NCBI GenBank assembly: GCA_018691995.1
Contig: JABHJM010000065.1
Location: forward strand, 1-29,060
Reading direction: 5' to 3'
DNA: 29,060 nt
From: Candidatus Iainarchaeum sp.
GTDB lineage: Archaea > Iainarchaeota > Iainarchaeia > Iainarchaeales > JAAZKV01
Shown here: positions 7,172 to 15,895 of the stretch, one piece after another
Layout: each line of letters begins with the position of its first letter
How positions within the stretch are numbered: position 1 is the first letter of the stretch
Program-made: the position numbers and the translations under genes
The notes under the pieces: model-generated
Told to the model about the DNA's origin: nothing
The model's database searches: none
Seen by the model: only the letters and a program-made list of their open reading frames with translations

Positions 7172-7906
7172 TTAATTTGTTTTAATCTCACTGGCCTCTT
7201 TTTTTAGAATTTCAACTTTGTCAAGTTGTTCCCAAGGCAGATCCTTTTTTCCAAAATGTCCATAGCTACTGGTTTTATGGTAAATTGGTTGTTTTAGTTT
7301 TAGTTCTTCAATTATATTTGCTGGTTTGAGAGGAAAGTTCTTTCGAATTAGTTCTTCCATTAATTCAAGAGAAATTTTCTCTGTTCCTCCGCAATTAATG
7401 TGAATGCTTAATGGTTCGGCATACCCAATACAATATGCTAGTTGGATTTCGCATAAATCGGCTAGACCTGCAGCAACAATGTTTTTTGCAATGTAACGTG
7501 TTGCATAAGCTGCACTTCGATCAACCTTTGAAGGATCTTTTCCACTAAATGCGCCTCCGCCGTGTCGCCCCATTCCACCATAGGTATCAACAATTATTTT
7601 TCTTCCAGTAAGGCCGGCATCACCATTTGGTCCACCGACAACAAATTTTCCTGTTGCATTGATCAAAACAGTAGTATTTTCATCAATTAGGCCTCCTACA
7701 ACTGGATGTTCTTTTTCATCAATGATGTAGGTTCCTTCTCCTTCAATAATATAATAAGTAAAAGTTGATTTTGTATGGTAGAATTCTTCATTATGTCCTT
7801 TTTCTGTTTCTTGATAAACAACACCAACATTTCCATCTGGATAAACTCTCATTAACACGCCAAGTTTATTTTTTTCGTTCGCATCTTCTTTTTTTATTAC
7901 GCTCAT
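7172..7906 (-). CDS. Cupin-like domain fused to the C-terminal part of S-adenosylmethionine synthetase (MetK)
   Basis: 244 residues, against about 385 for a bacterial MetK. Residues about 79-230 match MetK almost without gaps: INATGKFVVGGPNGDAGLTG, then VDTYGGMGRHGGGAFSGKD, PSKVDRSAAYATRYIAKNI, and SSYGHFGKKDLPWE near the end. Residues equivalent to the E. coli Asp238, Arg244, Lys245, Lys265, Lys269 and Asp271 are kept (D96, R102, K103, K123, K127, D129). The N-terminal third of MetK, with the catalytic HPDK motif and metal and ATP ligands, is absent. In its place residues 1-75 look like the first half of a small cupin (EEFYHTKSTFTYYIIEGEGT). It cannot be a complete SAM synthetase by itself. 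The ATG at 7906 is preferred over a TTG six bases upstream. The frame is open across the join. It could be a functional fusion, a decaying gene, or an assembly chimera. Confidence 0.85.
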   Translation of the reverse strand: MSVIKKEDANEKNKLGVLMRVYPDGNVGVVYQETEKGHNEEFYHTKSTFTYYIIEGEGTYIIDEKEHPVVGGLIDENTTVLINATGKFVVGGPNGDAGLTGRKIIVDTYGGMGRHGGGAFSGKDPSKVDRSAAYATRYIAKNIVAAGLADLCEIQLAYCIGYAEPLSIHINCGGTEKISLELMEELIRKNFPLKPANIIEELKLKQPIYHKTSSYGHFGKKDLPWEQLDKVEILKKEASEIKTN

Positions 7907-7947
7907 AATCAAAATTAGGAAGAAAAGGGTTTAAATTAGTTTAAAAT

Positions 7948-8130
7948 TCATTTATTGTTTTTTCTTCGGTCTGTTTTATTAAGTCTGACATTGCTAGAAA
8001 CTATTGTTCGTCTATTTACTACTCTTTTGTAAAGTTTTATTATTTTTCCGTTAGGGGCTTGGATTTCAAATACGTGTTTATTTGCAACTCTTCTATCTGG
8101 AGTTTTTCTTCGATCAACTAGTTTTGGCAT
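7948..8130 (-). CDS. Small basic protein with DRRK repeats, unknown
   Basis: 60 residues. Three similar basic boxes are spaced along it: VDRRKTPDRR, VVNRRTIV and LNKTDRRKNNK, around a central strand-like stretch HVFEIQAPNGKIIKLYKRV. The centre could form a small beta structure. No signal peptide, Cys or membrane segment is visible. The ATG lies 25 bp from a TATA element inside a 17-bp sequence that recurs in front of the gene at 12302, so it is likely expressed leaderless from its own promoter. Family not recognised; RNA or DNA binding is possible from charge alone. Confidence 0.6.
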   Translation of the reverse strand: MPKLVDRRKTPDRRVANKHVFEIQAPNGKIIKLYKRVVNRRTIVSSNVRLNKTDRRKNNK

Positions 8131-8142
8131 ATAAATATTATA

Positions 8143-8159
8143 ATTAAACTAGTATAAAT
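8143..8159 (-). promoter_or_regulatory. Promoter element, copy 1 of a shared 17-bp sequence
   Basis: Reads ATTTATACTAGTTTAAT on the minus strand. It begins 12 bp upstream of the start codon at 8130. An identical 17-bp sequence lies at exactly the same distance before the unrelated gene starting at 12302. It contains a TATA-like ATTTATAC centred about 25 bp from the ATG. Confidence 0.55.
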
Positions 8160-8189
8160 GCTTTTTAAGTTAGGTTGAAATGAGGGGGT

Positions 8190-8762
8190 TTAACTCCACC
8201 AACCTTCTCGATAACCTTCAATTGCAACTCTTACTTCACTTTTTAATTTTCCAACTTGTTCTTTAAAATATTTTTTTTGTCTACCAAGAACATCTCTTGT
8301 ATGAAATTCATTAACCTTAATTAGATCCATTATTAATTTACTTGAAATGGGATTAAAAATTTCAAACGAATCATTTTTATGTTTTTGATAAAAGTTAATT
8401 AAGTTATTTTTAACTGCTTCATATTTTTTTATTTCAACTGATTTAGATCTTTTTATAGAATATTTTAAATCAAACAAACCAGCTTTGTAAACTTTTTCTA
8501 GAATTTCAAGGTTAATTAATTTTTCTCCGGTTTCTGATGGTTGTAAAGAAGCCATTGATCTTTTCACTTCAATTGTTTCAAGCAATTCACTCTTTTTTGT
8601 TCCACGAATACCAACATTTTCAAGAACATGTGCACAAATACTATTGTATGCCTTGGCATACTTTTCTTCTTTTGAAAGGCGAGGATTACTTAGTGTTTTA
8701 ATAATCGCTCTTCTGTATGGGTTCTCTACGGTGTCTTCACCTTCATTATTTCTTCTTGTCAT
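8190..8762 (-). CDS. Unknown helical protein
   Basis: 190 residues, charged, with no signal peptide or membrane segment. Predicted mostly helical from the Leu/Lys/Glu spacing, for example EKLINLEILEKVYKAGLFDL and VGKLKSEVRVAIEGYREGWWS at the end. One Cys only (ICAHVLENVGIRG). It starts MTRRNNEGEDTVENPYRRAI. It is divergent from uvrA across a 143-bp gap that holds an inverted repeat. I see no family motif. The length of the open frame and its normal codon use for this window support it as real. Confidence 0.65.
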   Translation of the reverse strand: MTRRNNEGEDTVENPYRRAIIKTLSNPRLSKEEKYAKAYNSICAHVLENVGIRGTKKSELLETIEVKRSMASLQPSETGEKLINLEILEKVYKAGLFDLKYSIKRSKSVEIKKYEAVKNNLINFYQKHKNDSFEIFNPISSKLIMDLIKVNEFHTRDVLGRQKKYFKEQVGKLKSEVRVAIEGYREGWWS

Positions 8763-8846
8763 GAAAAAAAGGTTAAAGGAAGAATTTATATTACTAACAA
8801 AAACACAATTCTTCTACATAACCGTGCAAATAAAAATCATTCTAAT

Positions 8847-8866
8847 AGTGCTAGTGGCATGGCACT
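8847..8866. promoter_or_regulatory. Inverted repeat upstream of uvrA
   Basis: AGTGC-N10-GCACT, 40 bp before the uvrA ATG and just upstream of a TATA-like CTTATTAA (8876-8883, about 28 bp from the ATG). The position would suit a regulator acting at the uvrA promoter. It is short, so chance is possible. Confidence 0.3.
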
Positions 8867-8905
8867 GGGATAGAACTTATTAAGGCTTTGGGAGAGAATT
8901 TTTCC

Positions 8906-11707
8906 ATGAAGGATATTATAGTGAGGGGTGCGCGTGAACATAATTTACGAGATATTAATGTAACACTTCCAAGAGACAAATTCATTGTAATAACAGGTTT
9001 GTCAGGCAGTGGGAAGAGTACTTTAGCTTTTGATACAATTTATGCAGAAGGACAAAGACGATACGTTGAAAGTCTAAGTGCATATGCAAGACAATTTATC
9101 GGTTTAATGGATAAACCAGATGTTGATTCAATTGAAGGACTTTCACCAGCAATTTCTATTGAACAAAAATCAACTTCAAATAATCCAAGAAGTACTGTGG
9201 GAACGGTTACAGAAATTTATGATTACTTGCGTTTACTTTATGCAAGAATTGGAACACCTTATTGTCCAGAACATAAATTAAAAATTGAATCACAAACCCC
9301 AACAAAAATCGCAAAAAGAATAAGGGAAACTTTTAAGGGAAATGTTACAATTCTTTCACCAATTATTAGGCAAAAAAAAGGAACTTATGAACAATTAATT
9401 TTTGATCTGTACAAGGAGGGGTATAGTAGAGTGAGAGTTAATAAAAAAATAATTAAAACTGATGAAAAAATCCCTTTATCGAGATATGAAAAACATGATA
9501 TTGAAATTGTTATTGACAGAGTTAATGCTGGTGAAAAAACTCGTCTTACTGAAGCAATTGAAAATGCATTAAACAAAAGCGATGGGCTTGTAATAATTCT
9601 TGATAAAAATGATAAAGAATATTTGTACTCAAGTAAACTTTCATGTCCAAAATGTGATGTTACCTTTGAAGAACTTGAACCAAGAATGTTTTCATTCAAT
9701 TCTCCATTTGGAGCATGTGAGGAATGTAATGGGCTTGGAGTAAAATCAGAATTTGATCCTGACTTAATTATTCCTGATAAAAGCAAGAGTATTTTGGACG
9801 CTGCAATAAAAATTTATGGAAAAATGGATTTTTCTTGGAGAAGTCAACAACTTGCAGCTGTTGGAAAAACACACGGGTTTAGTTTAGTAATTCCAATAGA
9901 ACACTTTAGTAAAAAACAATTTGACGTTTTAATGAATGGAGATAAAACTCCAATAAAAGCAAATTGGGGAACTGGAGCAAATATGAATTTCAAAGATGGG
10001 TGGGAAGGATTAATTCCACAATCCGAAAGATTATACTCGCAAACAGATTCAGAATGGAGAAAAGATAATTTTACAAAATTTATGAGAACCCATAAGTGTC
10101 CTGTGTGTGAAGGTGCAAGACTTAAAGAAAAAGTATTAAATGTAAAAGTTCATGGAAAATCAATTGATGATTTTACAACTCTCTCGGTTGGACGAGCACT
10201 TGAATTTATAAAAGAATTAAAGTTAACAAAAAAAGAAGAAAGTATTGCAAAATTAATTTTAAAAGAAGTAATTGATAGATTAAATTTTCTAAATAATGTT
10301 GGACTTAGTTATCTTACTTTAAGTAGGCAAGCAGGAACTCTATCTGGGGGAGAAGCGCAACGTATACGTCTTGCAACACAAATTGGTTCAAACCTAATGG
10401 GAGTACTATACATCTTGGATGAACCTTCAATTGGATTACATCAACGCGATAATGAAAAATTAATTGAAACACTTCACAAACTTCGCGATGTTGGAAACAC
10501 ACTTATTGTTGTTGAACATGATGAAGATACAATACGTAAAGCGGACTATGTTGTTGACATGGGTCCGGGTGCTGGAATACATGGTGGGGAAGTTGTAGCA
10601 CAAGGAACACCTGCACAAATAGAAAAAAATAAAGACTCACTAACTGGAAAATATTTAAGTAAAAAATTAGTTATTCCAACTCCAACAAAAAGAAGAGAGC
10701 AAATTGGAGAAATAATTTTTGAAGGTTGTAAACAAAATAATTTAAAAAATATTGATGTGAAAGTTCCACTTGGAGTATTAACATGTTTAACAGGAGCGAG
10801 TGGAAGTGGAAAAAGTACTTTAATGCAAACAATAATCAATAATGGATTAATAAAAAAATTAGAACTAAGTACTGCGACACTTGATATTGGAAAACATGAT
10901 AGTATCGAAATTAATGGAGAAGTTGATAAAGTAATAGAAATTGATCAAAGTCCAATTGGAAGAACTCCAAGAAGCAATCCTGCAACTTACATAAAACTTT
11001 TTGACGAAATACGTGCACTTTTTGCAGAAACAAAAGAAGCAAAGTTACGTGGGTACAAAGCAGGAAGATTTTCTTTTAATCTTCCGGGCGGACGATGTGA
11101 AAAATGTCGAGGTGGGGGAGAAATAAAAATTGAAATGAATTTTTTACCAGATGTTTATGTTGAATGTGAAGAATGTCACGGACAAAGATATAATGAAGAA
11201 ACCTTAGCAGTAACTTATAAAGAAAAAAATATTGCAGAAATATTGGCCTTGAGTGTTGAAGAAGCACTTAAACTTTTTGACAAAATTCCACACATTAGAA
11301 ATAAACTTTCAGTTTTATCTTCAGTTGGACTAGGTTATATTAAACTTGGACAAAGTGCAACAACACTTAGTGGTGGAGAAGCACAAAGAATAAAACTCAC
11401 AAAAGAACTCAGCAAGCGAGGTACAGGAAAAACATTATACCTTCTTGATGAACCTACAACTGGACTTCATTTCCATGATATCAAAAAACTTCTTGATGTA
11501 TTACAAGTACTAGTGGATCTTGGTAATAGTGTTGTAATAATTGAACATAATCTTGATGTGGTAAAAGCAGCTGACCATATAATTGATCTTGGGCCTGGTG
11601 GTGGAGAGGGCGGTGGAGAATTAATTGCTACTGGAACTCCAGAAGAAATAATTAAAATAAAAAAGAGTTATACTGGGCAATTTCTAAAACCAGTTTTAAA
11701 AAAATAA
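8906..11707 (+). CDS. uvrA: Excinuclease ABC subunit A
   Basis: The damage-recognition ATPase of bacterial-type nucleotide excision repair, which loads UvrB onto DNA. 933 residues, the standard length. The first ABC module has Walker A ITGLSGSGKSTLAF (about 29-42), an insertion with the zinc pair CPKC...CEEC, and the signature LSGGEAQRIRLATQ. The second module has Walker A TGASGSGKSTLMQ, the zinc finger CEKCRGGG...CEECHGQ needed for damage sensing, LSGGEAQRIKLTKEL, and Walker B TLYLLDEPTTGLH. Every hallmark motif is intact. The ATG at 8906 gives the conserved MKDIIVRGAREHNL start; a TTG at 8888 would add six residues. A TATA-like element lies about 28 bp before the ATG. uvrC and uvrB lie downstream on the same strand. 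Confidence 0.98.
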   Translation: MKDIIVRGAREHNLRDINVTLPRDKFIVITGLSGSGKSTLAFDTIYAEGQRRYVESLSAYARQFIGLMDKPDVDSIEGLSPAISIEQKSTSNNPRSTVGTVTEIYDYLRLLYARIGTPYCPEHKLKIESQTPTKIAKRIRETFKGNVTILSPIIRQKKGTYEQLIFDLYKEGYSRVRVNKKIIKTDEKIPLSRYEKHDIEIVIDRVNAGEKTRLTEAIENALNKSDGLVIILDKNDKEYLYSSKLSCPKCDVTFEELEPRMFSFNSPFGACEECNGLGVKSEFDPDLIIPDKSKSILDAAIKIYGKMDFSWRSQQLAAVGKTHGFSLVIPIEHFSKKQFDVLMNGDKTPIKANWGTGANMNFKDGWEGLIPQSERLYSQTDSEWRKDNFTKFMRTHKCPVCEGARLKEKVLNVKVHGKSIDDFTTLSVGRALEFIKELKLTKKEESIAKLILKEVIDRLNFLNNVGLSYLTLSRQAGTLSGGEAQRIRLATQIGSNLMGVLYILDEPSIGLHQRDNEKLIETLHKLRDVGNTLIVVEHDEDTIRKADYVVDMGPGAGIHGGEVVAQGTPAQIEKNKDSLTGKYLSKKLVIPTPTKRREQIGEIIFEGCKQNNLKNIDVKVPLGVLTCLTGASGSGKSTLMQTIINNGLIKKLELSTATLDIGKHDSIEINGEVDKVIEIDQSPIGRTPRSNPATYIKLFDEIRALFAETKEAKLRGYKAGRFSFNLPGGRCEKCRGGGEIKIEMNFLPDVYVECEECHGQRYNEETLAVTYKEKNIAEILALSVEEALKLFDKIPHIRNKLSVLSSVGLGYIKLGQSATTLSGGEAQRIKLTKELSKRGTGKTLYLLDEPTTGLHFHDIKKLLDVLQVLVDLGNSVVIIEHNLDVVKAADHIIDLGPGGGEGGGELIATGTPEEIIKIKKSYTGQFLKPVLKK

Positions 11708-11714
11708 TTAAAAA

Positions 11715-12302
11715 TTAAACAACTTTTCCAAGCCATTTGAGTGTTTTTGGATTAATATTAATTTTGACACCATAATTATGTTCAATCCAATCAATAGTTG
11801 CTAAATTATTTCTTAAACCAATCAACATGCTTTGTCTTTGTTTTGCTACTGGCCCATATCTAGCGTCTACAGCATTGTCAAATAACTTTTGGTTTTTTGG
11901 ATTGTCAATCCATCTTGCTTTTTCTTTATAATGTGCCACTAGTTTATTTTTGGGGATAAGTTTTATTTGTGGAACATCTTGTGGCATTTTTAGAACTGCT
12001 GCTTCTGAAATTTTCATGATGTCCATGAGTGGACTTCCTTGGGTGCTCCCAAGATATTTTTTTTCTACTAAAGTCGGTGCAAAAATAGCCGGAGGCCATC
12101 TTGAAATATCAAATTTATAATAACTTGAATATCTTCCGGGCTTAATTGGTTCGCAGGCCCTAACATATTCTTTATAACGGACTGATTGATTAAGTTTAGC
12201 TCTTTTTAATCTGCTAGCTTTTGCTGTTATTCGTGTTCGGTTTTTTTTAATAACGGTTTTTCTAGGAACACTTGCGCCATTGTTGTTTTTAGCTCGAACC
12301 AT
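11715..12302 (-). CDS. Unknown basic protein between uvrA and uvrC
   Basis: 195 residues with a strongly basic N-terminus (about 1-40, VPRKTVIKKNRTRITAKASR and LKRAK) that looks unstructured and nucleic-acid binding. A Trp/Tyr-rich middle follows (YSSYYKFDISRWPPAIFAP). The C-terminal part is helical (QRQSMLIGLRNNLATIDWIE, then NYGVKININPKTLKWLG), which could be a small winged or homeodomain-like fold, though I cannot assign it. Single Cys. Its stop faces that of uvrA (8 bp apart) and its start diverges from uvrC. Its promoter shares a 17-bp sequence with the gene at 7948-8130. No known repair protein is recognised. Confidence 0.65.
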   Translation of the reverse strand: MVRAKNNNGASVPRKTVIKKNRTRITAKASRLKRAKLNQSVRYKEYVRACEPIKPGRYSSYYKFDISRWPPAIFAPTLVEKKYLGSTQGSPLMDIMKISEAAVLKMPQDVPQIKLIPKNKLVAHYKEKARWIDNPKNQKLFDNAVDARYGPVAKQRQSMLIGLRNNLATIDWIEHNYGVKININPKTLKWLGKVV

Positions 12303-12314
12303 AATAATAATTGT

Positions 12315-12331
12315 ATTAAACTAGTATAAAT
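12315..12331 (-). promoter_or_regulatory. Promoter element, copy 2 of a shared 17-bp sequence
   Basis: Same ATTTATACTAGTTTAAT as at 8143-8159, again starting 12 bp upstream of the ATG (12302). Its TATA-like part is centred about 25 bp from the start codon, so a leaderless transcript is expected. Confidence 0.55.
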
Positions 12332-12375
12332 TCGTTTCCAAAACCCTTAATTAAATTCCCTAGTCTAATATTATT

Positions 12376-13890
12376 ATGATAAAACCAAAAGATGTAGACT
12401 ACTTGCCAACAAGTGCCGGCTGTTACTTATTCAAAGACGATAAAAGTAAAGTTCTCTATGTTGGAAAAGCAAAAAATATTAAAAAAAGAGTAAAATCTTA
12501 CTTTCAAAAAAATGATCATCCAAGAAAAACAAGAATGCTAGTTGAAAGAATAAAAAAAATTGATTTTATTACGACTAGTACAGAAAGTGAAGCATTTCTT
12601 TTAGAAAATAATTTAATAAAATTGCATTTACCAAAATTTAACATTGATTTAAAGGACAGTAGACGTTACGCTTACCTTTGTCTAACAAAAGATACCTATC
12701 CAGTTCTTGAAGTTGCAAGAATTCGAGACAAAAAAGGAGAATACTTTGGCCCATTTACATCAGGACGCGTAAGAAAAATTGTAATGGATACAGTTAGTAG
12801 AAATTTTAAAATTCTAACGAAAAAACCTTCGCCAAAACTAACAAAAATAATTGATAAAGAAGAATACAAAGTAAGAGTTAGCAAAGTGAGAAAGATTTTG
12901 CAAGGAAAAAGTGAAAAACTTATATCTGAATTAACTAAAGAAATGCAAAAATGTGCTAGTGAAGAAAACTTTGAATATGCTGTCACCCTAAGAGATCAAA
13001 TTGATGCGCTTAATACAATGGAAGAAAAACAAGTAATGGAACTCTCAAGAAGCATTGACGCAAACATAATTAATTATGGAATTTATGGTGGAGAAGTATA
13101 TCTTTTACTTTTCAATGTTCGAAAAGGTGTGGTTGAGGATAAACAAGAATTCATATTTGATTATTATGAAGATTTTTTAGAAGACTTTTTATCGCAAGTG
13201 TACGTGGGGGTTGTTCCTCCAAAAGAAATTCTCTTACCAACAAAAGTTGGAAAGTACTTAGGAGAATACTTATCAAAGATAAGAGGATCAAAAGTAAAAA
13301 TTAGTGTTCCAAAAAAAGGAGAAAAAAAAGAATTACTAAATTTTGTTTATCAAAATATTAGCGCAACTTTTTTTGCAGGAAAGGTGCGAATGGAAGAATT
13401 ACAAAAGGCCCTTTCACTACCAAAAGTTCCAATGTTAATTGAATGCTTTGACATTTCACATTTAGCAGGAACAAATACAGTTGCTTCCATGGTTGCATAT
13501 GAGAATGGGTTTCCAAAAAAATCTTTGTATAGAAAATTTAAAATAAAATCAAATGCAGGGGGGGATGATTTAGTTGCAATGAAAGAAGCAACAAGGAGAA
13601 GATATGGCGGATCTTTGTCAAAAAAAATGAAATTTCCTGATTTGATTGTAATTGATGGTGGAAAAACACAACTTAGTGTTGTTGCTAATGTTTTAATTGA
13701 ATTAAAACTAAAAATTCCATTAATTTCTCTTGCAAAAGAATTTGAAGAAATACACACTCCACAATTAAAAAATGGGGTTCGACTTAACAAAAATAATAAG
13801 GGATTACAAATGTTAATCAATATTCGAGATGAAGCACACAGATTTGCAAATGCTTATCGAAAAACTCTAAAAAGTAGGGAATTTAAGTAG
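12376..13890 (+). CDS. uvrC: Excinuclease ABC subunit C, short form
   Basis: The dual nuclease that cuts on both sides of a lesion held by UvrB. Residues 10-45 form the GIY-YIG nuclease that makes the 3' cut (GCYLF...VLYVGKAKNIKKRV). Residues 182-215 are the UVR domain that binds UvrB (EENFEYAVTLRDQID). Residues 350-504 form the RNase H-like nuclease for the 5' cut, with ECFDISH, VIDGGKTQL and RDEAHRF holding the catalytic Asp, Asp and His. The protein is 504 residues, about 100 shorter than usual. It stops right after RDEAHRFANAYR, so the tandem helix-hairpin-helix tail is missing. The conserved four-cysteine segment between the GIY-YIG and UVR domains is replaced by KKPSPKLTK. A TATA-like TTAATTAAAT sits about 24 bp before the ATG. 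uvrB follows after 40 bp. Confidence 0.96.
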   Translation: MIKPKDVDYLPTSAGCYLFKDDKSKVLYVGKAKNIKKRVKSYFQKNDHPRKTRMLVERIKKIDFITTSTESEAFLLENNLIKLHLPKFNIDLKDSRRYAYLCLTKDTYPVLEVARIRDKKGEYFGPFTSGRVRKIVMDTVSRNFKILTKKPSPKLTKIIDKEEYKVRVSKVRKILQGKSEKLISELTKEMQKCASEENFEYAVTLRDQIDALNTMEEKQVMELSRSIDANIINYGIYGGEVYLLLFNVRKGVVEDKQEFIFDYYEDFLEDFLSQVYVGVVPPKEILLPTKVGKYLGEYLSKIRGSKVKISVPKKGEKKELLNFVYQNISATFFAGKVRMEELQKALSLPKVPMLIECFDISHLAGTNTVASMVAYENGFPKKSLYRKFKIKSNAGGDDLVAMKEATRRRYGGSLSKKMKFPDLIVIDGGKTQLSVVANVLIELKLKIPLISLAKEFEEIHTPQLKNGVRLNKNNKGLQMLINIRDEAHRFANAYRKTLKSREFK

Positions 13891-13930
13891 TATACAAAGA
13901 GTCTAAAGGTTATTTGAAGAAGAGATATTT

Positions 13931-15895
13931 ATGGATAAATTCAAATTTGAGCTAGGAGAACAATTCAAACTTAGTGCTGACTTTGCTCCAGCAGGAGATC
14001 AACCAAAAGCCATTAGTGAGTTAGTTGATGGAATAAAGAGAGGGAAGAATGCACAAACACTTCTTGGAGTAACTGGAAGTGGAAAAAGTTTTACAATAGC
14101 AAACGTAATCCAAAAAATACAAAAACCAACTTTAGTAGTTGTTCATAACAAAACTCTTGCAGCACAACTTTATAATGAATTTAAAGCATTTTTTCCAGAG
14201 AACAGAGTAGAATATTTTGTTTCATTTTATGATTATTACCAACCTGAAAGTTACCTTCCAGCAAGCGACCAATATATTGAGAAAGATTCTCATATAAATG
14301 AGTATATTGAACGAATGAGACTTAGTGCAACTGCTTCACTAATGAGTCGACGCGATGTGATAATTGTTGCTAGTGTTTCTTGTATTTATGGGCTTGGAAA
14401 TCCAGATAATTTTACAGGACTTGGATTTGAAATAGAAGTTGGACAAAAAATTTCAAGAAAAGAAGTAATGTTAAAATTACTTGAAGCCCAATATGAGCGA
14501 AATGATATTGAATTAATGAGTGGAAGGTATCGAGTAAAAGGAGATACAATAGATCTTGTTCCTGGATATGATAGAGATATTATAAGAGTCGAATTTTTTG
14601 GTGATGAAATTGAAAAAGTATTTTTAATTGACAAAGGAAGTGGAGAAAAACTTGAAGAACTTAAACATTACTTTTTGTTTCCAGCACGTCACTTTGTTGT
14701 TCCAGAAGAAAAAACAATTGAAACTATTGAATTAATAAAAAATGAATTAAAGAGCCGACTTCCAGAACTTGGAGTTATTGAATCACATCGACTTAAACAA
14801 AGAACAAATTATGATTTGGAATTACTTGAAAATATTGGTTTTTGTAAGGGTATAGAAAATTATTCAAGACATTTTGATGGGAGAAGCGAGGGAGAAAAAC
14901 CATTTTGTTTACTTGATTATTTTAAAAATGATTTTTTAGTAGTAGTTGACGAAAGTCACCAAACAATTCCTCAATTTAATGGAATGTATCATGGAGACAG
15001 GAAACGAAAAGAAACACTTGTAGAATATGGTTTTCGTCTACCAAGTGCACTTGATAACCGCCCACTTAAATTTGATGAATTTGAAAAGTATTTAGATAAA
15101 GAGAATGTTATTTTTATGAGTGCAACCCCTAATGAGTATGAAAGAAAAAAATCTAAAAAAATAGTAGAACAAATCATTCGACCAACTGGCCTTGTTGATC
15201 CTGAAATAGAAGTCCATGGAATAGAAGGACAAATGCAACACATTTTAACAGAGATTGCAAAAATTACAAAAAGAGGAGAAAGAGTTCTTGTTACAACATT
15301 AACAAAAAAGTTAGCAGAAGAAGTGAGTGACTTTTTTGCTTCAAAGAAAATCAAATCAAGATATTTACATTCAGAAATTAAAACACTTGAGAGAACTGAA
15401 CTTCTAAGACAACTTCGTGAAGGAAAATTTGATGTACTAGTAGGGATTAATCTTTTAAGAGAAGGGATTGATTTGCCTGAAGTTGGGTTAGTTGCTATTT
15501 TTGATGCTGATAAAGAAGGATTTTTGAGGGATCAAAAAAGTTTGATTCAAATAATTGGAAGAGCTGCTAGAAACTCTGCTTCAAAAGTAATTATGTATGC
15601 TGATAAGACCACAAGATCAATGAAAGGAGCAATTGAGGAAACTAAAAGAAGAAGAGAAATACAAGTTGAGTATAATAAGAAAAATAATATTACTCCAAAA
15701 ACAATTATCAAACCAATTGAAGAACAAAAAATAATTATCCAAGATACAAAACACATCCCTCTTGCTGAAAAGAAACGACTTGTGCCTCAGCTTGAAGTAG
15801 AAATGAAAGCAGCAGCAGAAAAACTTGATTTTGAATTAGCAATAAACCTTCGTGATAAAATTGCAAAATTAAAACAAGAAATGAGTAAAGCTTGA
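13931..15895 (+). CDS. uvrB: Excinuclease ABC subunit B
   Basis: The helicase-like core of excision repair, receiving DNA from UvrA and recruiting UvrC. 654 residues, near normal length. Walker A is GVTGSGKS (46-53). The beta-hairpin that clamps the DNA is present (DYYQPESYLPASDQYIEKD). The DEAD-type box reads DESH, followed by the partner motifs of a superfamily 2 helicase: FMSATPN, VGINLLREGIDLPEVGLVAI and QIIGRAARN. The C-terminal UVR helix pair (AAEKLDFELAINLRDKIAKL) binds the UVR domain of UvrC, which is also present. All needed elements look intact. The stop is flush with that of the convergent VOC gene, with no spacer. Confidence 0.98.
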   Translation: MDKFKFELGEQFKLSADFAPAGDQPKAISELVDGIKRGKNAQTLLGVTGSGKSFTIANVIQKIQKPTLVVVHNKTLAAQLYNEFKAFFPENRVEYFVSFYDYYQPESYLPASDQYIEKDSHINEYIERMRLSATASLMSRRDVIIVASVSCIYGLGNPDNFTGLGFEIEVGQKISRKEVMLKLLEAQYERNDIELMSGRYRVKGDTIDLVPGYDRDIIRVEFFGDEIEKVFLIDKGSGEKLEELKHYFLFPARHFVVPEEKTIETIELIKNELKSRLPELGVIESHRLKQRTNYDLELLENIGFCKGIENYSRHFDGRSEGEKPFCLLDYFKNDFLVVVDESHQTIPQFNGMYHGDRKRKETLVEYGFRLPSALDNRPLKFDEFEKYLDKENVIFMSATPNEYERKKSKKIVEQIIRPTGLVDPEIEVHGIEGQMQHILTEIAKITKRGERVLVTTLTKKLAEEVSDFFASKKIKSRYLHSEIKTLERTELLRQLREGKFDVLVGINLLREGIDLPEVGLVAIFDADKEGFLRDQKSLIQIIGRAARNSASKVIMYADKTTRSMKGAIEETKRRREIQVEYNKKNNITPKTIIKPIEEQKIIIQDTKHIPLAEKKRLVPQLEVEMKAAAEKLDFELAINLRDKIAKLKQEMSKA

